64,000 nt of DNA from Bradyrhizobium barranii subsp. barranii. GTDB lineage: Bacteria > Pseudomonadota > Alphaproteobacteria > Rhizobiales > Xanthobacteraceae. The notes under the pieces were generated by a model. It searched no databases, had not been told where the DNA came from, and worked only from the letters and a program-made list of their open reading frames with translations. Positions 8,772-17,057 of this stretch are shown piece after piece. The stretch's first letter is position 1; every line of letters begins with the position of its first letter. The DNA lies in contig NZ_CP086136.1 in the NCBI RefSeq assembly GCF_017565645.3, forward strand, positions 1,688,001 to 1,752,000, given 5' to 3'. A program made the position numbers and the translations under genes.

Positions 8772-8880
8772 GGCTTTAGTTCTCCCCGCCGGGATTATGT
8801 TCCCGGTCGATGCGAGGACCTTAGCGCGCGCCGTTCCGAAACCACTTAAAAAGGCTGGTTAATCCAGCGTCACCGCCGCT

Positions 8881-8919
8881 CATGATTGACAAGACCTTGG
8901 CACGCATGATTGACGAGAC
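8881..8919. repeat. Two 15-bp direct repeats in the DUF6101/pmbA promoter gap
   Basis: CATGATTGACAAGAC at 8881 and CATGATTGACGAGAC at 8905 differ at one base and are spaced 24 bp start to start. A short inverted repeat (CTGGTTAATCCAG, near 8856) lies just to the left. They lie between divergent genes and about 130-165 bp upstream of pmbA, so they look like paired binding sites for a regulator of one or both genes. Confidence 0.5.
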
Positions 8920-9047
8920 GTTGCGCCGGACTTGCGAATCTGAGCTTTTTGCGGGCTGAAAACGCTTGAAGTCCGTACCAATTGGGCACATCTGGTGTTC
9001 AGGGCCGGTATCGCCCCGAAACCTCCCGCCGCAACAGGATTTCGTTT

Positions 9048-10451
9048 GTGAACCCTTCACCAAGCTCGACGCTTTCGCCCCAGGATTCGTCCAAAGCCAA
9101 TCGCGACCTGTTCGATCAGACCGCGCTCTCCGATCTCGCGCAGCGGCTGGTCGAGGCGGCCAAGCGCGCCGGTGCGGATGCGGCCGATGCGGTCGCCGTG
9201 CGCGGCGTCTCGCAGGGCGTCGAGGTGCGTGACGGGCGCGTCGAGGAATCGGAACGCTCCGAGGGTGACGATGTCGGGCTGCGCGTGCTGGTCGGCCAGC
9301 GCCAGGCGGTGGTCTCGACCAACGACGTCAGCGGCGATGCCGTGACCAAGCTTGCCGAGCGCGCGGTGGCGATGGCGCGCGTCGCGCCCGACGACAAATA
9401 TGTCGGCCTGGCCGATCCCGCGCTGCTCGCGCGCGACTTCCCCGATCTCGATCTGCTCGATCCCGACGTGCCCGCGACCTCCGAGCTCGAGCGCCGCGCG
9501 CTCGAAGCCGAGGCTGCCGCGCTCGCCGTGAAGGGGGTGACCAAGTCCGGCGGCGCTTCCGCCTCCGCCGGCATGGGCGGCATGGTGCTCGTCACCAGCA
9601 CCGGCTTCCATGGTTCTTATTTGCGTTCCAGCCAGGGCATTTCGGCGACCGCGATATCGGGCGAAGGCACCGGCATGGAGCGTGATTACGACTTCACCTC
9701 TGCGCCGCACGGCGCCGATCTCCTGTCGCCGGAAGTCGTCGGCCGTTCCGCCGGCGAGCGCACCGTGGCGCGTTCCAATCCGCGCAAGGTCGAGACCTGC
9801 AAGGTGCCGGTCGTGTTCGATCCGCGCGTTGCGGGCTCGCTGGTCGGCCATGTCGTCGGTGCCATCAACGGCGCCTCGATCGCACGCAAGACCAGCTTCC
9901 TGAAGGACAAGCTCGGCCAGCAGCTGTTCGCCAGGAACATCCGCATCATCGACGATCCCCTGCGCAAGCGCGGCCTGCGCTCGCAGACCTTCGATGCCGA
10001 AGGCGTCGCGGTGAAGAAGATCGCGCTGGTCGACGAGGGCGTGCTGACGACCTGGCTGCTCGACTGCGCGACTGCGCGCGAGCTCGGCCTCACCACCACG
10101 GGCCACGCCCATCGCGGCGTCTCGTCCTCGCCGTCGCCTGGGCCGTACAATCTGCACCTCGAACCGGGCACGCCGACCCCGGCCGAGCTGATCGCCGACA
10201 TCAAGCAGGGCTTCTACGTCACCGACCTGATCGGCTCCGGCGTCAACGGCGTCACCGGCGATTACAGCCGCGGCGCCTCCGGCTTCTGGATCGAGAATGG
10301 CGAGCTGACTTATCCCGTCAGCGAAGTCACGATCGCGGGCCATCTGTTCGAGATCTTCAAATCGATGCAGCCGGCGAACAATCTCGAGTTCCGCTACGGC
10401 ATCAATGCGCCGACGGTGCGCATCGAGGGTTTGACGCTTGGCGGACGCTGA
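9048..10451 (+). CDS. pmbA: TldD/PmbA-family metallopeptidase subunit (PmbA/TldE type)
   Basis: 467 residues from GTG 9048, preceded by CAACAGGA at good spacing; an ATG at 8982 would add 22 poorly conserved residues. Core signatures: DRALQ-like N-terminal repeat (AKRAGADAADAVAVRG), EVRDGRVEESERSEGDDVGLRV, and the C-terminal GVNGVTGDYSRGASGFWIENG and YPVSEVTIAG. Family members act with TldD to degrade or mature small peptides. The HExxxH zinc motif of the TldD partner is absent, as expected for PmbA. First gene of the overlapping lipid A cluster run. Confidence 0.93.
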   Translation: MNPSPSSTLSPQDSSKANRDLFDQTALSDLAQRLVEAAKRAGADAADAVAVRGVSQGVEVRDGRVEESERSEGDDVGLRVLVGQRQAVVSTNDVSGDAVTKLAERAVAMARVAPDDKYVGLADPALLARDFPDLDLLDPDVPATSELERRALEAEAAALAVKGVTKSGGASASAGMGGMVLVTSTGFHGSYLRSSQGISATAISGEGTGMERDYDFTSAPHGADLLSPEVVGRSAGERTVARSNPRKVETCKVPVVFDPRVAGSLVGHVVGAINGASIARKTSFLKDKLGQQLFARNIRIIDDPLRKRGLRSQTFDAEGVAVKKIALVDEGVLTTWLLDCATARELGLTTTGHAHRGVSSSPSPGPYNLHLEPGTPTPAELIADIKQGFYVTDLIGSGVNGVTGDYSRGASGFWIENGELTYPVSEVTIAGHLFEIFKSMQPANNLEFRYGINAPTVRIEGLTLGGR

Positions 10452-11256
10452 CGCGCATGCAACGGACGAAACCATCCTGACGCGCGACGCGGCGCTGCTG
10501 CGGGACGCGGTGCGGGAGGCAGGCAGCCTCGCGCAGTCGATGTTCCGCACCGAATTGAGGAAGTGGACCAAGGGCGCGTCCTCGCCGGTGTCGGAAGCCG
10601 ACATTGCCGTCAACGATTTGCTCGAAGCGCGCCTGCGCTCGGCGACGCCCGATTATGGCTGGCTGTCCGAGGAGAGCGCCGACGACGAGGTGCGGCTGTC
10701 GCGGCGGCGGACCTGGGTGGTCGATCCCATCGACGGCACCCGCAATTATCTCGGCGGCCATGACGAATGGTGCGTCAGCGTCGCGCTGGTCGAGGACGCC
10801 TCGCCGGTGCTGGCTGCGGTGTTCGCGCCCGCGACCGACGAGTTCTTCTTTGCGGCCCGCGGGCAGGGCACGACGCTCAACGGCAAAGCCGTGCGGGCGG
10901 CGTCCGGATCCGCACTCGACTTCTCCCGCGTCGCCGGCCCGAAGCCGATGGTCGAGCGGCTCAATACGGCTGGCGGCGACATCAAGCTGCATCCGCGAAT
11001 CGGTTCGCTCGCGCTGCGCCTGTGCCGGGTCGCCGATGGCGTGCTGGATGCCGCTTTTGCCGGGGGCAACAGCCATGATTGGGACCTTGCGGCGGCCGAT
11101 TTGATCGTGCAGGAAGCGGATGGTAGGATGAGCGACCTCTCCGGAGATCCCATCCTCTATAACCGCCGGGAAGTCACGCACGGGGTGCTGGTGGCAGCGG
11201 GTCGCGATCGTCATGCGGGCATCGTCGCGCATTTTCGAAATCGGCCCTTGCCCTGA
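10438..11256 (+). CDS. Inositol-monophosphatase-superfamily phosphatase (CysQ-like)
   Basis: 272 residues, starting from TTG 10438 inside the end of pmbA (14-bp overlap). The metal-binding signature WVVDPIDGT is at residues 93-101 (Asp96, Asp99), preceded by the acidic LSEES at 76-80; the second metal motif NSHDWDLAAADLIVQEA is near residue 210. The family hydrolyses small phosphate monoesters such as 3'-phosphoadenosine 5'-phosphate or inositol phosphates. In alphaproteobacteria this gene commonly sits between pmbA and the Kdo/lipid A genes. Exact substrate is uncertain. Confidence 0.88.
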   Translation: MADADAHATDETILTRDAALLRDAVREAGSLAQSMFRTELRKWTKGASSPVSEADIAVNDLLEARLRSATPDYGWLSEESADDEVRLSRRRTWVVDPIDGTRNYLGGHDEWCVSVALVEDASPVLAAVFAPATDEFFFAARGQGTTLNGKAVRAASGSALDFSRVAGPKPMVERLNTAGGDIKLHPRIGSLALRLCRVADGVLDAAFAGGNSHDWDLAAADLIVQEADGRMSDLSGDPILYNRREVTHGVLVAAGRDRHAGIVAHFRNRPLP

Positions 11257-11316
11257 GTGCGTCCGCCGTGCTTCTCGAACACTGCTTTGCCGGGCAGCCC
11301 GTTAGGAACAGAACCC

Positions 11317-11559
11317 ATGCCAGATAGTGCCCCGCAACAATTGCTGCATCTCGTCATCGGCGGCGAATTGCTCGATCTCGAGCACAACACCTTCAAGAAC
11401 CTCGATGACGTAGAGATCGTCGGCCTCTATCCGAACTATGCGTCCGCGCACGTCGCCTGGCGCGCCAAGGCGCAGAGCACGGTCGACAACGCGCAGATGC
11501 GCTATTTCATCGTCCATCTCCATCGGCTGCTCGACCCGAATCAAGAACCGGCACGTTGA
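11317..11559 (+). CDS. DUF4170 family protein
   Basis: 80 residues from ATG 11317, with AGGAACAG upstream; the frame is open 60 bp further but without conserved character. Sequence features: LHLVIGGELLDLEH, a VEIVGLYPNYASAHVAWRAK stretch, and RYFIVHLHRLLDP. This is the compact alpha/beta pattern of DUF4170, a family that accompanies lipid A genes in alphaproteobacteria and has no known activity. Overlaps the next gene by 4 bp (TTGA). Confidence 0.85.
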   Translation: MPDSAPQQLLHLVIGGELLDLEHNTFKNLDDVEIVGLYPNYASAHVAWRAKAQSTVDNAQMRYFIVHLHRLLDPNQEPAR

Positions 11560-12269
11560 AAAAACTGCTTCGCAATACGCTGCGAAGCAGCTGGCTTCAG
11601 CGTGCCGTCGGGGTTCTGGCGGCCGAATATCTGCGTCTGGTCTGGCGGACCAACAAATTCACGTTCGATCCGCCTGACGTCTATGACATCGTCGAGCCGC
11701 AGATCCCCGCGATCTTCGCCTTCTGGCACGGCCAGCATTTCCTCACGCCCTTCATCAAGACCAAGGACTCCTACCGGGCCAAGGTCCTTATCTCGCGGCA
11801 TCGCGACGGCGAGTTCAACGCGATCGCCGTCGAGCGGCTCGGCATCGGCCTGATCCGTGGTTCGGGTGACCACGGCGGCGCCTTCCACCGCAAGGGCGGG
11901 GTGGGGGCGTTCAGGGAAATGGTGCACACGCTCCAGGACGGTTGTAATGTCGCGCTGACCGCCGATGTCCCCAAGCGCTCGCGCGTGGCCGGGCTCGGCA
12001 TCATCATGCTGGCACGGGAATCGGGGCGGCCGATCATGCCTTTCGCGATGGCGACCAGCCGCTTCATCCGGCTCAAGAACTGGGACCGCACCACCATCAA
12101 CCTGCCGTTCGGGCGGGGCGCATTGGTCGGCATCAAGGAAATCCACGTGCCGCCGGATGCCGACGCCGCCACCATGGAAGCGCTGCGGCTGGAGCTGGAA
12201 GAGACCTTGAACGAGGCAACCCGCCGCGCCTATGCGCAACTCGGCCGTCCGGGGCCCCAAGATGGCTAA
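11556..12269 (+). CDS. DUF374 lysophospholipid-acyltransferase-like protein
   Basis: 237 residues, TTG start overlapping the DUF4170 stop. The protein belongs to the DUF374 group of the LPLAT superfamily: FAFWHGQHFLTPF around residue 55 and LISRHRDGEFNA around 77 occupy the positions of the H-x4-D region, and GAFREMVHTLQDGCNVALTAD resembles the later conserved block. Likely a membrane-associated acyltransferase that acts on lipid A or a related glycolipid, because waaA and lpxK follow with 8-bp overlaps. Specific acyl acceptor unknown. Confidence 0.85.
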   Translation: MKKLLRNTLRSSWLQRAVGVLAAEYLRLVWRTNKFTFDPPDVYDIVEPQIPAIFAFWHGQHFLTPFIKTKDSYRAKVLISRHRDGEFNAIAVERLGIGLIRGSGDHGGAFHRKGGVGAFREMVHTLQDGCNVALTADVPKRSRVAGLGIIMLARESGRPIMPFAMATSRFIRLKNWDRTTINLPFGRGALVGIKEIHVPPDADAATMEALRLELEETLNEATRRAYAQLGRPGPQDG

Positions 12270-13566
12270 CTCGCTGCCGATAACGCTGCGGATGTACCGG
12301 CGCCTGGCCTCGGGCCTGGTGCCGCTTGCGCCGGCGCTGATCAAGCGGCGGCTGAAGCAGGGCAAGGAGGATCCCGCCCGCGTCGGCGAGCGGCGAGGCC
12401 TGTCCCGGGACGTGCGTCCGCACGGCCCCCTGGTCTGGATTCACGGCGCCAGCGTCGGCGAGGTGCTTGCCGCAGCCGCGCTGATCGAGCGCCTGCGCGA
12501 CCTCAATCTGCGCATCCTGCTCACCTCGGGCACCGTCACCTCCGCCGCCGTCGTCGCAAAGCGCTTTCCGCCCGACGTCATCCATCAATACGTGCCGTAT
12601 GATTCCCCGCGCTATGTCGCGCGCTTCCTCGATCACTGGAAGCCGTCGCTGGCGCTGTTCATCGAATCCGATTTGTGGCCGAACCTGATCCTGGCGGGCG
12701 CCGCGCGCCGCCTGCCGATGGTGCTGATCAACGGGCGGATGTCACCGCGCTCCTTCCCGCGCTGGCGGCGGATGTACGGCACCATCTCGGCGCTGCTGTC
12801 GCGGTTCGACATCTGCCTGGCGCAATCGAAGACCGATGCTGAACGTTTCTCCGCGCTCGGCGGCCGCGACGTGGTCACCACGGGCAATCTCAAGCTCGAC
12901 GTGGCCGCGCCGCCGGCCGATCCCGCCAAGCTCGAGCGGCTGATGGCGATGACGCGCGGCCGCCCGATCATCGTCGCGGCCTCGACCCATACGGGCGAGG
13001 ACGAGATGCTGGTCGCGGCGCATCGCAGCCTCGTCGGTTTCTTCCCGCAGCTTCTGACCGTGATCGTGCCGCGGCATCCGGATCGCGGCACCTCGATCGC
13101 GGGCCTGATCACGGCGTCGGGCCTGAAGCCCGCGTTGCGCTCGCGCGAGGAATTGCCGACGGCCGCGACCGACGTCTATGTCGCCGACACCATGGGCGAG
13201 CTCGGCCTGTTCTACCGCCTCTCGCCGGTCGTGTTCATGGGCGGATCGCTGATCCGTCATGGCGGCCAGAATCCGATCGAGGCAATCAAGCTCGGCGCTG
13301 CGATCGTCCATGGTCCGCACGTCTTCAACTTCGCCGATGTCTACGAGGCGCTTGATAGCAGCGGTGGCGCGCGCCAGGCCGACACACAGGAGGCGCTGGT
13401 CAAGCAGCTCGGCCAGCTGCTGGCCGATCCCACGGTGCGCGACGGGATGCAGCGCGCAGGCTCAGGCGTGGTCGAGGATCTCGGCGGCGCGCTCAATCGC
13501 ACCATGACGGCGCTCGAGCCCTATCTCCTGCAGCTCACCATCGAGATGGGGGCCGCCAATGCGTGA
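12262..13566 (+). CDS. waaA: 3-deoxy-D-manno-octulosonic acid transferase (Kdo transferase)
   Basis: 434 residues from ATG 12262, which overlaps the previous gene by 8 bp. It transfers Kdo from CMP-Kdo to the lipid A precursor on the inner membrane. N-terminal membrane anchor, then WIHGASVGEVLAA, the family signature near residue 60, FIESDLWPNLI near 134, and the C-terminal GT30 block GGSLIRHGGQNPIEA near 330. Next gene is lpxK with an 8-bp overlap, so the Kdo and 4'-kinase steps are co-expressed. Confidence 0.96.
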   Translation: MANSLPITLRMYRRLASGLVPLAPALIKRRLKQGKEDPARVGERRGLSRDVRPHGPLVWIHGASVGEVLAAAALIERLRDLNLRILLTSGTVTSAAVVAKRFPPDVIHQYVPYDSPRYVARFLDHWKPSLALFIESDLWPNLILAGAARRLPMVLINGRMSPRSFPRWRRMYGTISALLSRFDICLAQSKTDAERFSALGGRDVVTTGNLKLDVAAPPADPAKLERLMAMTRGRPIIVAASTHTGEDEMLVAAHRSLVGFFPQLLTVIVPRHPDRGTSIAGLITASGLKPALRSREELPTAATDVYVADTMGELGLFYRLSPVVFMGGSLIRHGGQNPIEAIKLGAAIVHGPHVFNFADVYEALDSSGGARQADTQEALVKQLGQLLADPTVRDGMQRAGSGVVEDLGGALNRTMTALEPYLLQLTIEMGAANA

Positions 13567-14575
13567 GCCGGCCTTCTGGTACCGGCCGCGTTCCTTCAAG
13601 TCTCATGCGTTACGGCCGTTGGGCTTGCTCTATGGCGCGATCACCGAACGGCGCATGTTGCGCCAGGGCTTTGACGCCGGCATCCCCGTGATCTGCGTCG
13701 GCAACTACCATGTCGGCGGCGCCGGCAAGACGCCGACCGTGCTCGCACTGACGAAGCTGTTGCGCGAGCTCGGCGAGACGCCGGTGGTGCTCAGCCGCGG
13801 TTATGGCGGGCGCCTCAAGGGTCCGGTCATGGTCGACCGCGAGCGCCACACCGCTTCCGACGTCGGCGACGAGCCGCTGATGATGGTGCGCGACGTTCCT
13901 GTCGTGGTCGCGCACGACCGTCTCGAAGGCGTTGCGCTCGCGAAGTCGCGGGGCGCGACCGTGGTCCTGATGGACGACGGTTTCCAGAACCCGCGCCTGC
14001 TGAAGGACGCCTCCCTGATCGTGATCGACAGCGAGCGCGGCCTCGGCAACGGCAAGGTGTTTCCGGCCGGTCCCTTGCGCGCGCCGCTGAAGGCGCAGCT
14101 CGCGCGCACCGATGCGCTGGTGCTGATCGGCAATGGCCATGCCGCCAACGATGTCGCGGCGGAGCTTGCGAAGCGCAACAAGCCGGAGCTGCGCGCGCGC
14201 CTGAAGCCGGATGCGGCCTCGGTCGCGCAACTCCTCGGCAAACGAGTCTTTGCGTTCGCCGGCATCGGCGATCCCCAGCGTTTCTTCCGCAGCTTGCGCG
14301 CCTGCGGCATCGAGGTCGCGCGCACGCGCCCCTTCGCCGATCACCACATGTTTTCGCAGAACGAGATCGCGGCGCTCGCAGCGGAGGCGCAGCGCGAGCA
14401 ACTCACGCTGGTGACGACGGAAAAGGATCTAGCGCGCCTGCGCGGCCGCGAAGGCGTGCCTGACGGCATCGTGCCGTTCGCGGTGCAGCTCGAATTCGAT
14501 GATCCGGCAGCGCTCCGGCAATTGATCAGCGATCATCTCTACAAGGCGCGCGAGCGGCGGTTCGGCAGGCGATGA
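13559..14575 (+). CDS. lpxK: Tetraacyldisaccharide 4'-kinase LpxK
   Basis: 338 residues. It phosphorylates the 4' position of the lipid A disaccharide. The P-loop GNYHVGGAGKTPTV is near residues 48-61; LSRGYGGRL and VLMDDGFQNP follow as in the family; the C-terminal TTEKDLARL is also typical. Last gene of the pmbA-lpxK run. Membrane anchoring at the N-terminus (LRPLGLLYGAITERRM). Confidence 0.96.
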   Translation: MREPAFWYRPRSFKSHALRPLGLLYGAITERRMLRQGFDAGIPVICVGNYHVGGAGKTPTVLALTKLLRELGETPVVLSRGYGGRLKGPVMVDRERHTASDVGDEPLMMVRDVPVVVAHDRLEGVALAKSRGATVVLMDDGFQNPRLLKDASLIVIDSERGLGNGKVFPAGPLRAPLKAQLARTDALVLIGNGHAANDVAAELAKRNKPELRARLKPDAASVAQLLGKRVFAFAGIGDPQRFFRSLRACGIEVARTRPFADHHMFSQNEIAALAAEAQREQLTLVTTEKDLARLRGREGVPDGIVPFAVQLEFDDPAALRQLISDHLYKARERRFGRR

Positions 14576-14877
14576 TTTCTTGATGATTTCCTGGTGTGGG
14601 CAAAGCGCTCCGCCGTAGCCCAACACCGCGCGCCATGCGATATGCGACAATTGACCGGGGCGACATGTCGCGGCGGATGAATTGTCTTCCGCACGTTCGG
14701 GAGTTGATGTAGCCTCGCATGAGAGCCGTCACCGGGACGTGCCGAACTCCCGGCAATCATCGGCGGCGTTTATGCCCACGGCGGGCAACGTACCATCATC
14801 ATTTCAGATGCGAGACCGTTACGATCAGTTCGGAACGGCCGGAGAGTTATTGCCAAAAGCTCAGAGGAGAACATGCC
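14576..14877. other. Gene-free stretch with one inverted repeat
   Basis: No convincing coding region on either strand. It contains an 8-bp inverted repeat CGGGAGTT (14698) / AACTCCCG (14745) with a 39-nt loop and, at its right end, the ribosome-binding site of the GYD gene. In many relatives a DUF2093 gene follows lpxK directly; here DUF2093 is found 2 kb further right on the other strand. Confidence 0.4.
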
Positions 14878-15213
14878 ATGCATTTTTGCCTCACTGGACA
14901 ATATACACCACGCGCTCTCAACGCCATTTTGGAAAACCCCACGATCAATCGCCAGGAGGCGGCGACAAAACTCATTGAAGCGGCCGGCGGCAAGCTGATT
15001 TCGATGTACAGCGTTGCTGCCGACGGTCCGGGCGTTCTGGTGATTTTCGATGTGCCTGATCCGAGCACGGCTCCGGCCATCTCCGGTCTGACCGTCACGG
15101 TGGGCACCCTGCAGAACGTGAAACTGACCCGGCTGTTCACGCAGGACGAGATCAAGCAGGTCCGCCAGAACGCGGCGAAGCTGCGCTCTTCGTATAGTCC
15201 GCCCGGAGGCTGA
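14878..15213 (+). CDS. GYD domain-containing protein
   Basis: 111 residues from ATG 14878 (AGAGGAGAA lies about 7 bp upstream; another ATG at 14874 is out of frame). Features typical of the GYD (PF08734) fold: an N-terminal CLTGQYTPRAL, a helix with EAATKLIEAAGGKLISMYSV, and GVLVIFDVPD followed by FTQDEIKQVRQNA. These are small ferredoxin-like dimeric proteins with no assigned chemistry. No operon partner. Confidence 0.8.
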   Translation: MHFCLTGQYTPRALNAILENPTINRQEAATKLIEAAGGKLISMYSVAADGPGVLVIFDVPDPSTAPAISGLTVTVGTLQNVKLTRLFTQDEIKQVRQNAAKLRSSYSPPGG

Positions 15214-15437
15214 CATCCGGATCTCAAGCGATGCCGCCGCAATCGTATCGGGCGGCGGCAACGCTTACCTCACAGCAAAAAGCAGGTCTGCGCGCTGAGG
15301 CGAGGCGAAGGCCTTCCGGCGTCTATCGACGGACGATGCGGAGGGCGCGTGCTGTGTCCGGCGCCACAGGTCCGACTGAACGTGCTTGCCAGCGGACCCG
15401 TCAAGGGCATGCAATCCCGGCTCAGCGGTCAGTCCCC

Positions 15438-15524
15438 TCACCAGGCTCCAACAGCCATCATTCCGATGATGGTCAGGCACGAGACGCAGGCCACCATGAC
15501 AGTATAGCATTCGGGTGTATTCAT
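15438..15524 (-). CDS. Candidate 28-residue single-pass membrane peptide
   Basis: MNTPECYTVM followed by VACVSCLTIIGMMAVGAW and a stop: a short polar N-terminus and one hydrophobic segment of about 18 residues with two Cys. GGGAGC sits 5 bp upstream of the ATG. It would be a small inner-membrane protein. Support is limited to the ribosome-binding site and composition, so it could be chance. Confidence 0.4.
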   Translation of the reverse strand: MNTPECYTVMVACVSCLTIIGMMAVGAW

Positions 15525-15595
15525 CGCTTGCTCCCAAACTGCCGCCAATTGCTTGGTCACTGCTACGCGGGAGAGTTCGCCGGTCTCGGGCCGCT

Positions 15596-15781
15596 TCAAT
15601 GCGGCACGCCGCGACCGGTCTTGCGTTGTGCGTCCGTCCTCTCATCGTCACCCTGATCCGCAAGATGATGATGCGCTTCGGAAGCTTCAGAGCGTTGAGC
15701 TATGATCAGAAGCTGTTTCCGCATTTCAGCGAGGCGGGCGCGGCAATATTCACGATAGAGCATGTCTAGTATGGTGGGCAT
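15596..15781 (-). CDS. Small hypothetical protein
   Basis: 61 residues from ATG 15781, preceded by GGGGGTG; a second in-frame ATG lies 12 bp upstream. The N-terminus MPTILDMLYREYCRARLAEM is an amphipathic basic helix; the rest is hydrophilic, His/Asp/Arg-rich and probably disordered. Lies 71 bp upstream of the 28-residue membrane peptide on the same strand. No named family recognised. Confidence 0.42.
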   Translation of the reverse strand: MPTILDMLYREYCRARLAEMRKQLLIIAQRSEASEAHHHLADQGDDERTDAQRKTGRGVPH

Positions 15782-16304
15782 GATCACCCCCATCCTTTGA
15801 CTTTCGATCTACAAAATATTCCACCGCGAATTTTCGAGGTGATGGTAGCCCGCCAGATGGCTCTTCGATATGAGCCCGTTCACAGACTGCGCCAATTCCA
15901 AAGCTCAATGGCCGTTTGGTTGACTTGATTGTCTGCGCGATAAAAGAGCAGGGCTAATTACCTAACACGCAGTTTAGCAGCGCTCTGTTTCACCAAGACT
16001 TCGTCAAACAACCTGAGGGCGCCGAACCGCAACGAAAAATCCAACCACAGCGCGAAGTGACTTACTACGGAGTGCAAGCGCGATTCGATGCAACGCGGAT
16101 CGGCGCGACGGAGATCATTTCGGCGGCGAGGTGCGCAGTTCAGGTGCGCGCGAACATCGTCTCCATCCTCCTGCTGCGCGATAAGCTGTGCCGCTCGTGC
16201 GACGCCGGCGGGACAGCTACACTTTGCTCACCCTGTAGCAGCCTACCATTCAGGCAACATTCATCGCTAGACGCCTATCGGTTCCAGACGATCAGGAGGA
16301 TCCG
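15782..16304. other. Non-coding stretch of lower GC
   Basis: About 520 bp without a credible gene. Composition is lower in GC than the flanks. It holds the upstream region of the small - strand gene, including a hairpin GGGCTC/GAGCC (near 15860-15880), and at the right end the strong AGGAGGA ribosome-binding site of the gene at 16305. The short open frames seen here lack good start signals. Confidence 0.4.
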
Positions 16305-16619
16305 ATGAAACTGCCATCCGCAGCCGTCGCTGCCAGTCTTGTGTGTCTGATCATTGCGCCCGTGTTTGCGCAGACGCCGCCGACGACGGCTCCCGCTGCT
16401 CCAACCAGCACGGTGCCAGTCCCCGCGACCAAGCGCGTCACGTGCCTTGCGACGACGCAAAGCCTGAAGGGCCAGGACAGGCGCGATCAGATGCAGCTCT
16501 GCATGGCGCAGGCACGGGTCGATTGCCTCAAGCAGGCGATCGATCAGAAGGTCGTCGGCGAGCCCAGGAAGACCTTCATCAAGACCTGCGTGGGCGGAGA
16601 TGCCACTGAACAGCAATAG
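16305..16619 (+). CDS. Small secreted four-cysteine protein (PsiF-like pattern)
   Basis: 104 residues with a clear Sec signal peptide ending VFAQ, a Pro/Thr/Ala spacer (residues 24-43), then a domain with four Cys: RVTCLATT, QLCMAQ, RVDCLKQ and IKTCVGG. The K-G-x-D-R-R-D-Q-M-x-x-C order recalls the PsiF repeat of phosphate-starvation proteins, but the match is loose. AGGAGGATCCG gives an excellent ribosome-binding site. Probably periplasmic with two disulfides. Confidence 0.72.
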   Translation: MKLPSAAVAASLVCLIIAPVFAQTPPTTAPAAPTSTVPVPATKRVTCLATTQSLKGQDRRDQMQLCMAQARVDCLKQAIDQKVVGEPRKTFIKTCVGGDATEQQ

Positions 16620-16635
16620 AAGCGCAGGCGCGGCC

Positions 16636-16863
16636 TCACGGCTGTGGCTTCAGCGCGCCGGGGAAATGCCGCTGCAGCACGGCGGCGGGCGTGGCGTAGG
16701 CCTCTTGCAGGTCCACGCTCCAGTACTTCAATTCGTCGAGCGGTATCCGCGTGTCGGTGATCGCGCAGCGCACGAAGGTCCCTGGCGAGATCACGCGGAA
16801 ATCGCCGTCGAGATATTGCACCTGCGCTTCGCCATGGCCCGAGGGGCCGAACTTGTTCAGCAC
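16636..16863 (-). CDS. DUF2093 family protein
   Basis: 75 residues starting at GTG 16863, chosen because GGAGA lies 9 bp upstream and LNKFG matches the family's N-terminus; the frame is open much further 5' but without conservation. Typical elements: YLDGDFRVISPGTFVRCAIT and IPLDELKYWSVDLQEAYA. The family is alphaproteobacterial, compact, beta-rich and of unknown function, and is often found beside lpxK or xseA. Convergent with the 104-residue secreted protein, 16 bp apart. Confidence 0.88.
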   Translation of the reverse strand: MLNKFGPSGHGEAQVQYLDGDFRVISPGTFVRCAITDTRIPLDELKYWSVDLQEAYATPAAVLQRHFPGALKPQP

Positions 16864-17057
16864 GGTCGAAAGTCTCCGTGGAAGGCCTCTCCGTGGAAAA
16901 CCCTGGAGGGCACGATGTGTTGCACCGGATTTAGCATAGATAGGGTGGCTTGTCCGCCCGGTAAACCCACCGGTTTGTGATGTTTTGCCGCCGTTTCCGC
17001 ATGATAGTGCTTCGCGCGAGGGATGGCCGGTTCCGGCATCTTCCACGGCAGAATCCG

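Noticed and set aside
8896..8916. Sigma-54 promoter (TTGGCACGCATGATTGAC)
   Set aside because: The -24 element TGGCACG is good, but the -12 GC is absent at the required spacing.
16057..16308. 83-residue + strand frame before the four-cysteine secreted protein
   Set aside because: No start signal, Cys/Ser/Arg-rich random-looking sequence, overlaps the strong ribosome-binding site of the next gene.
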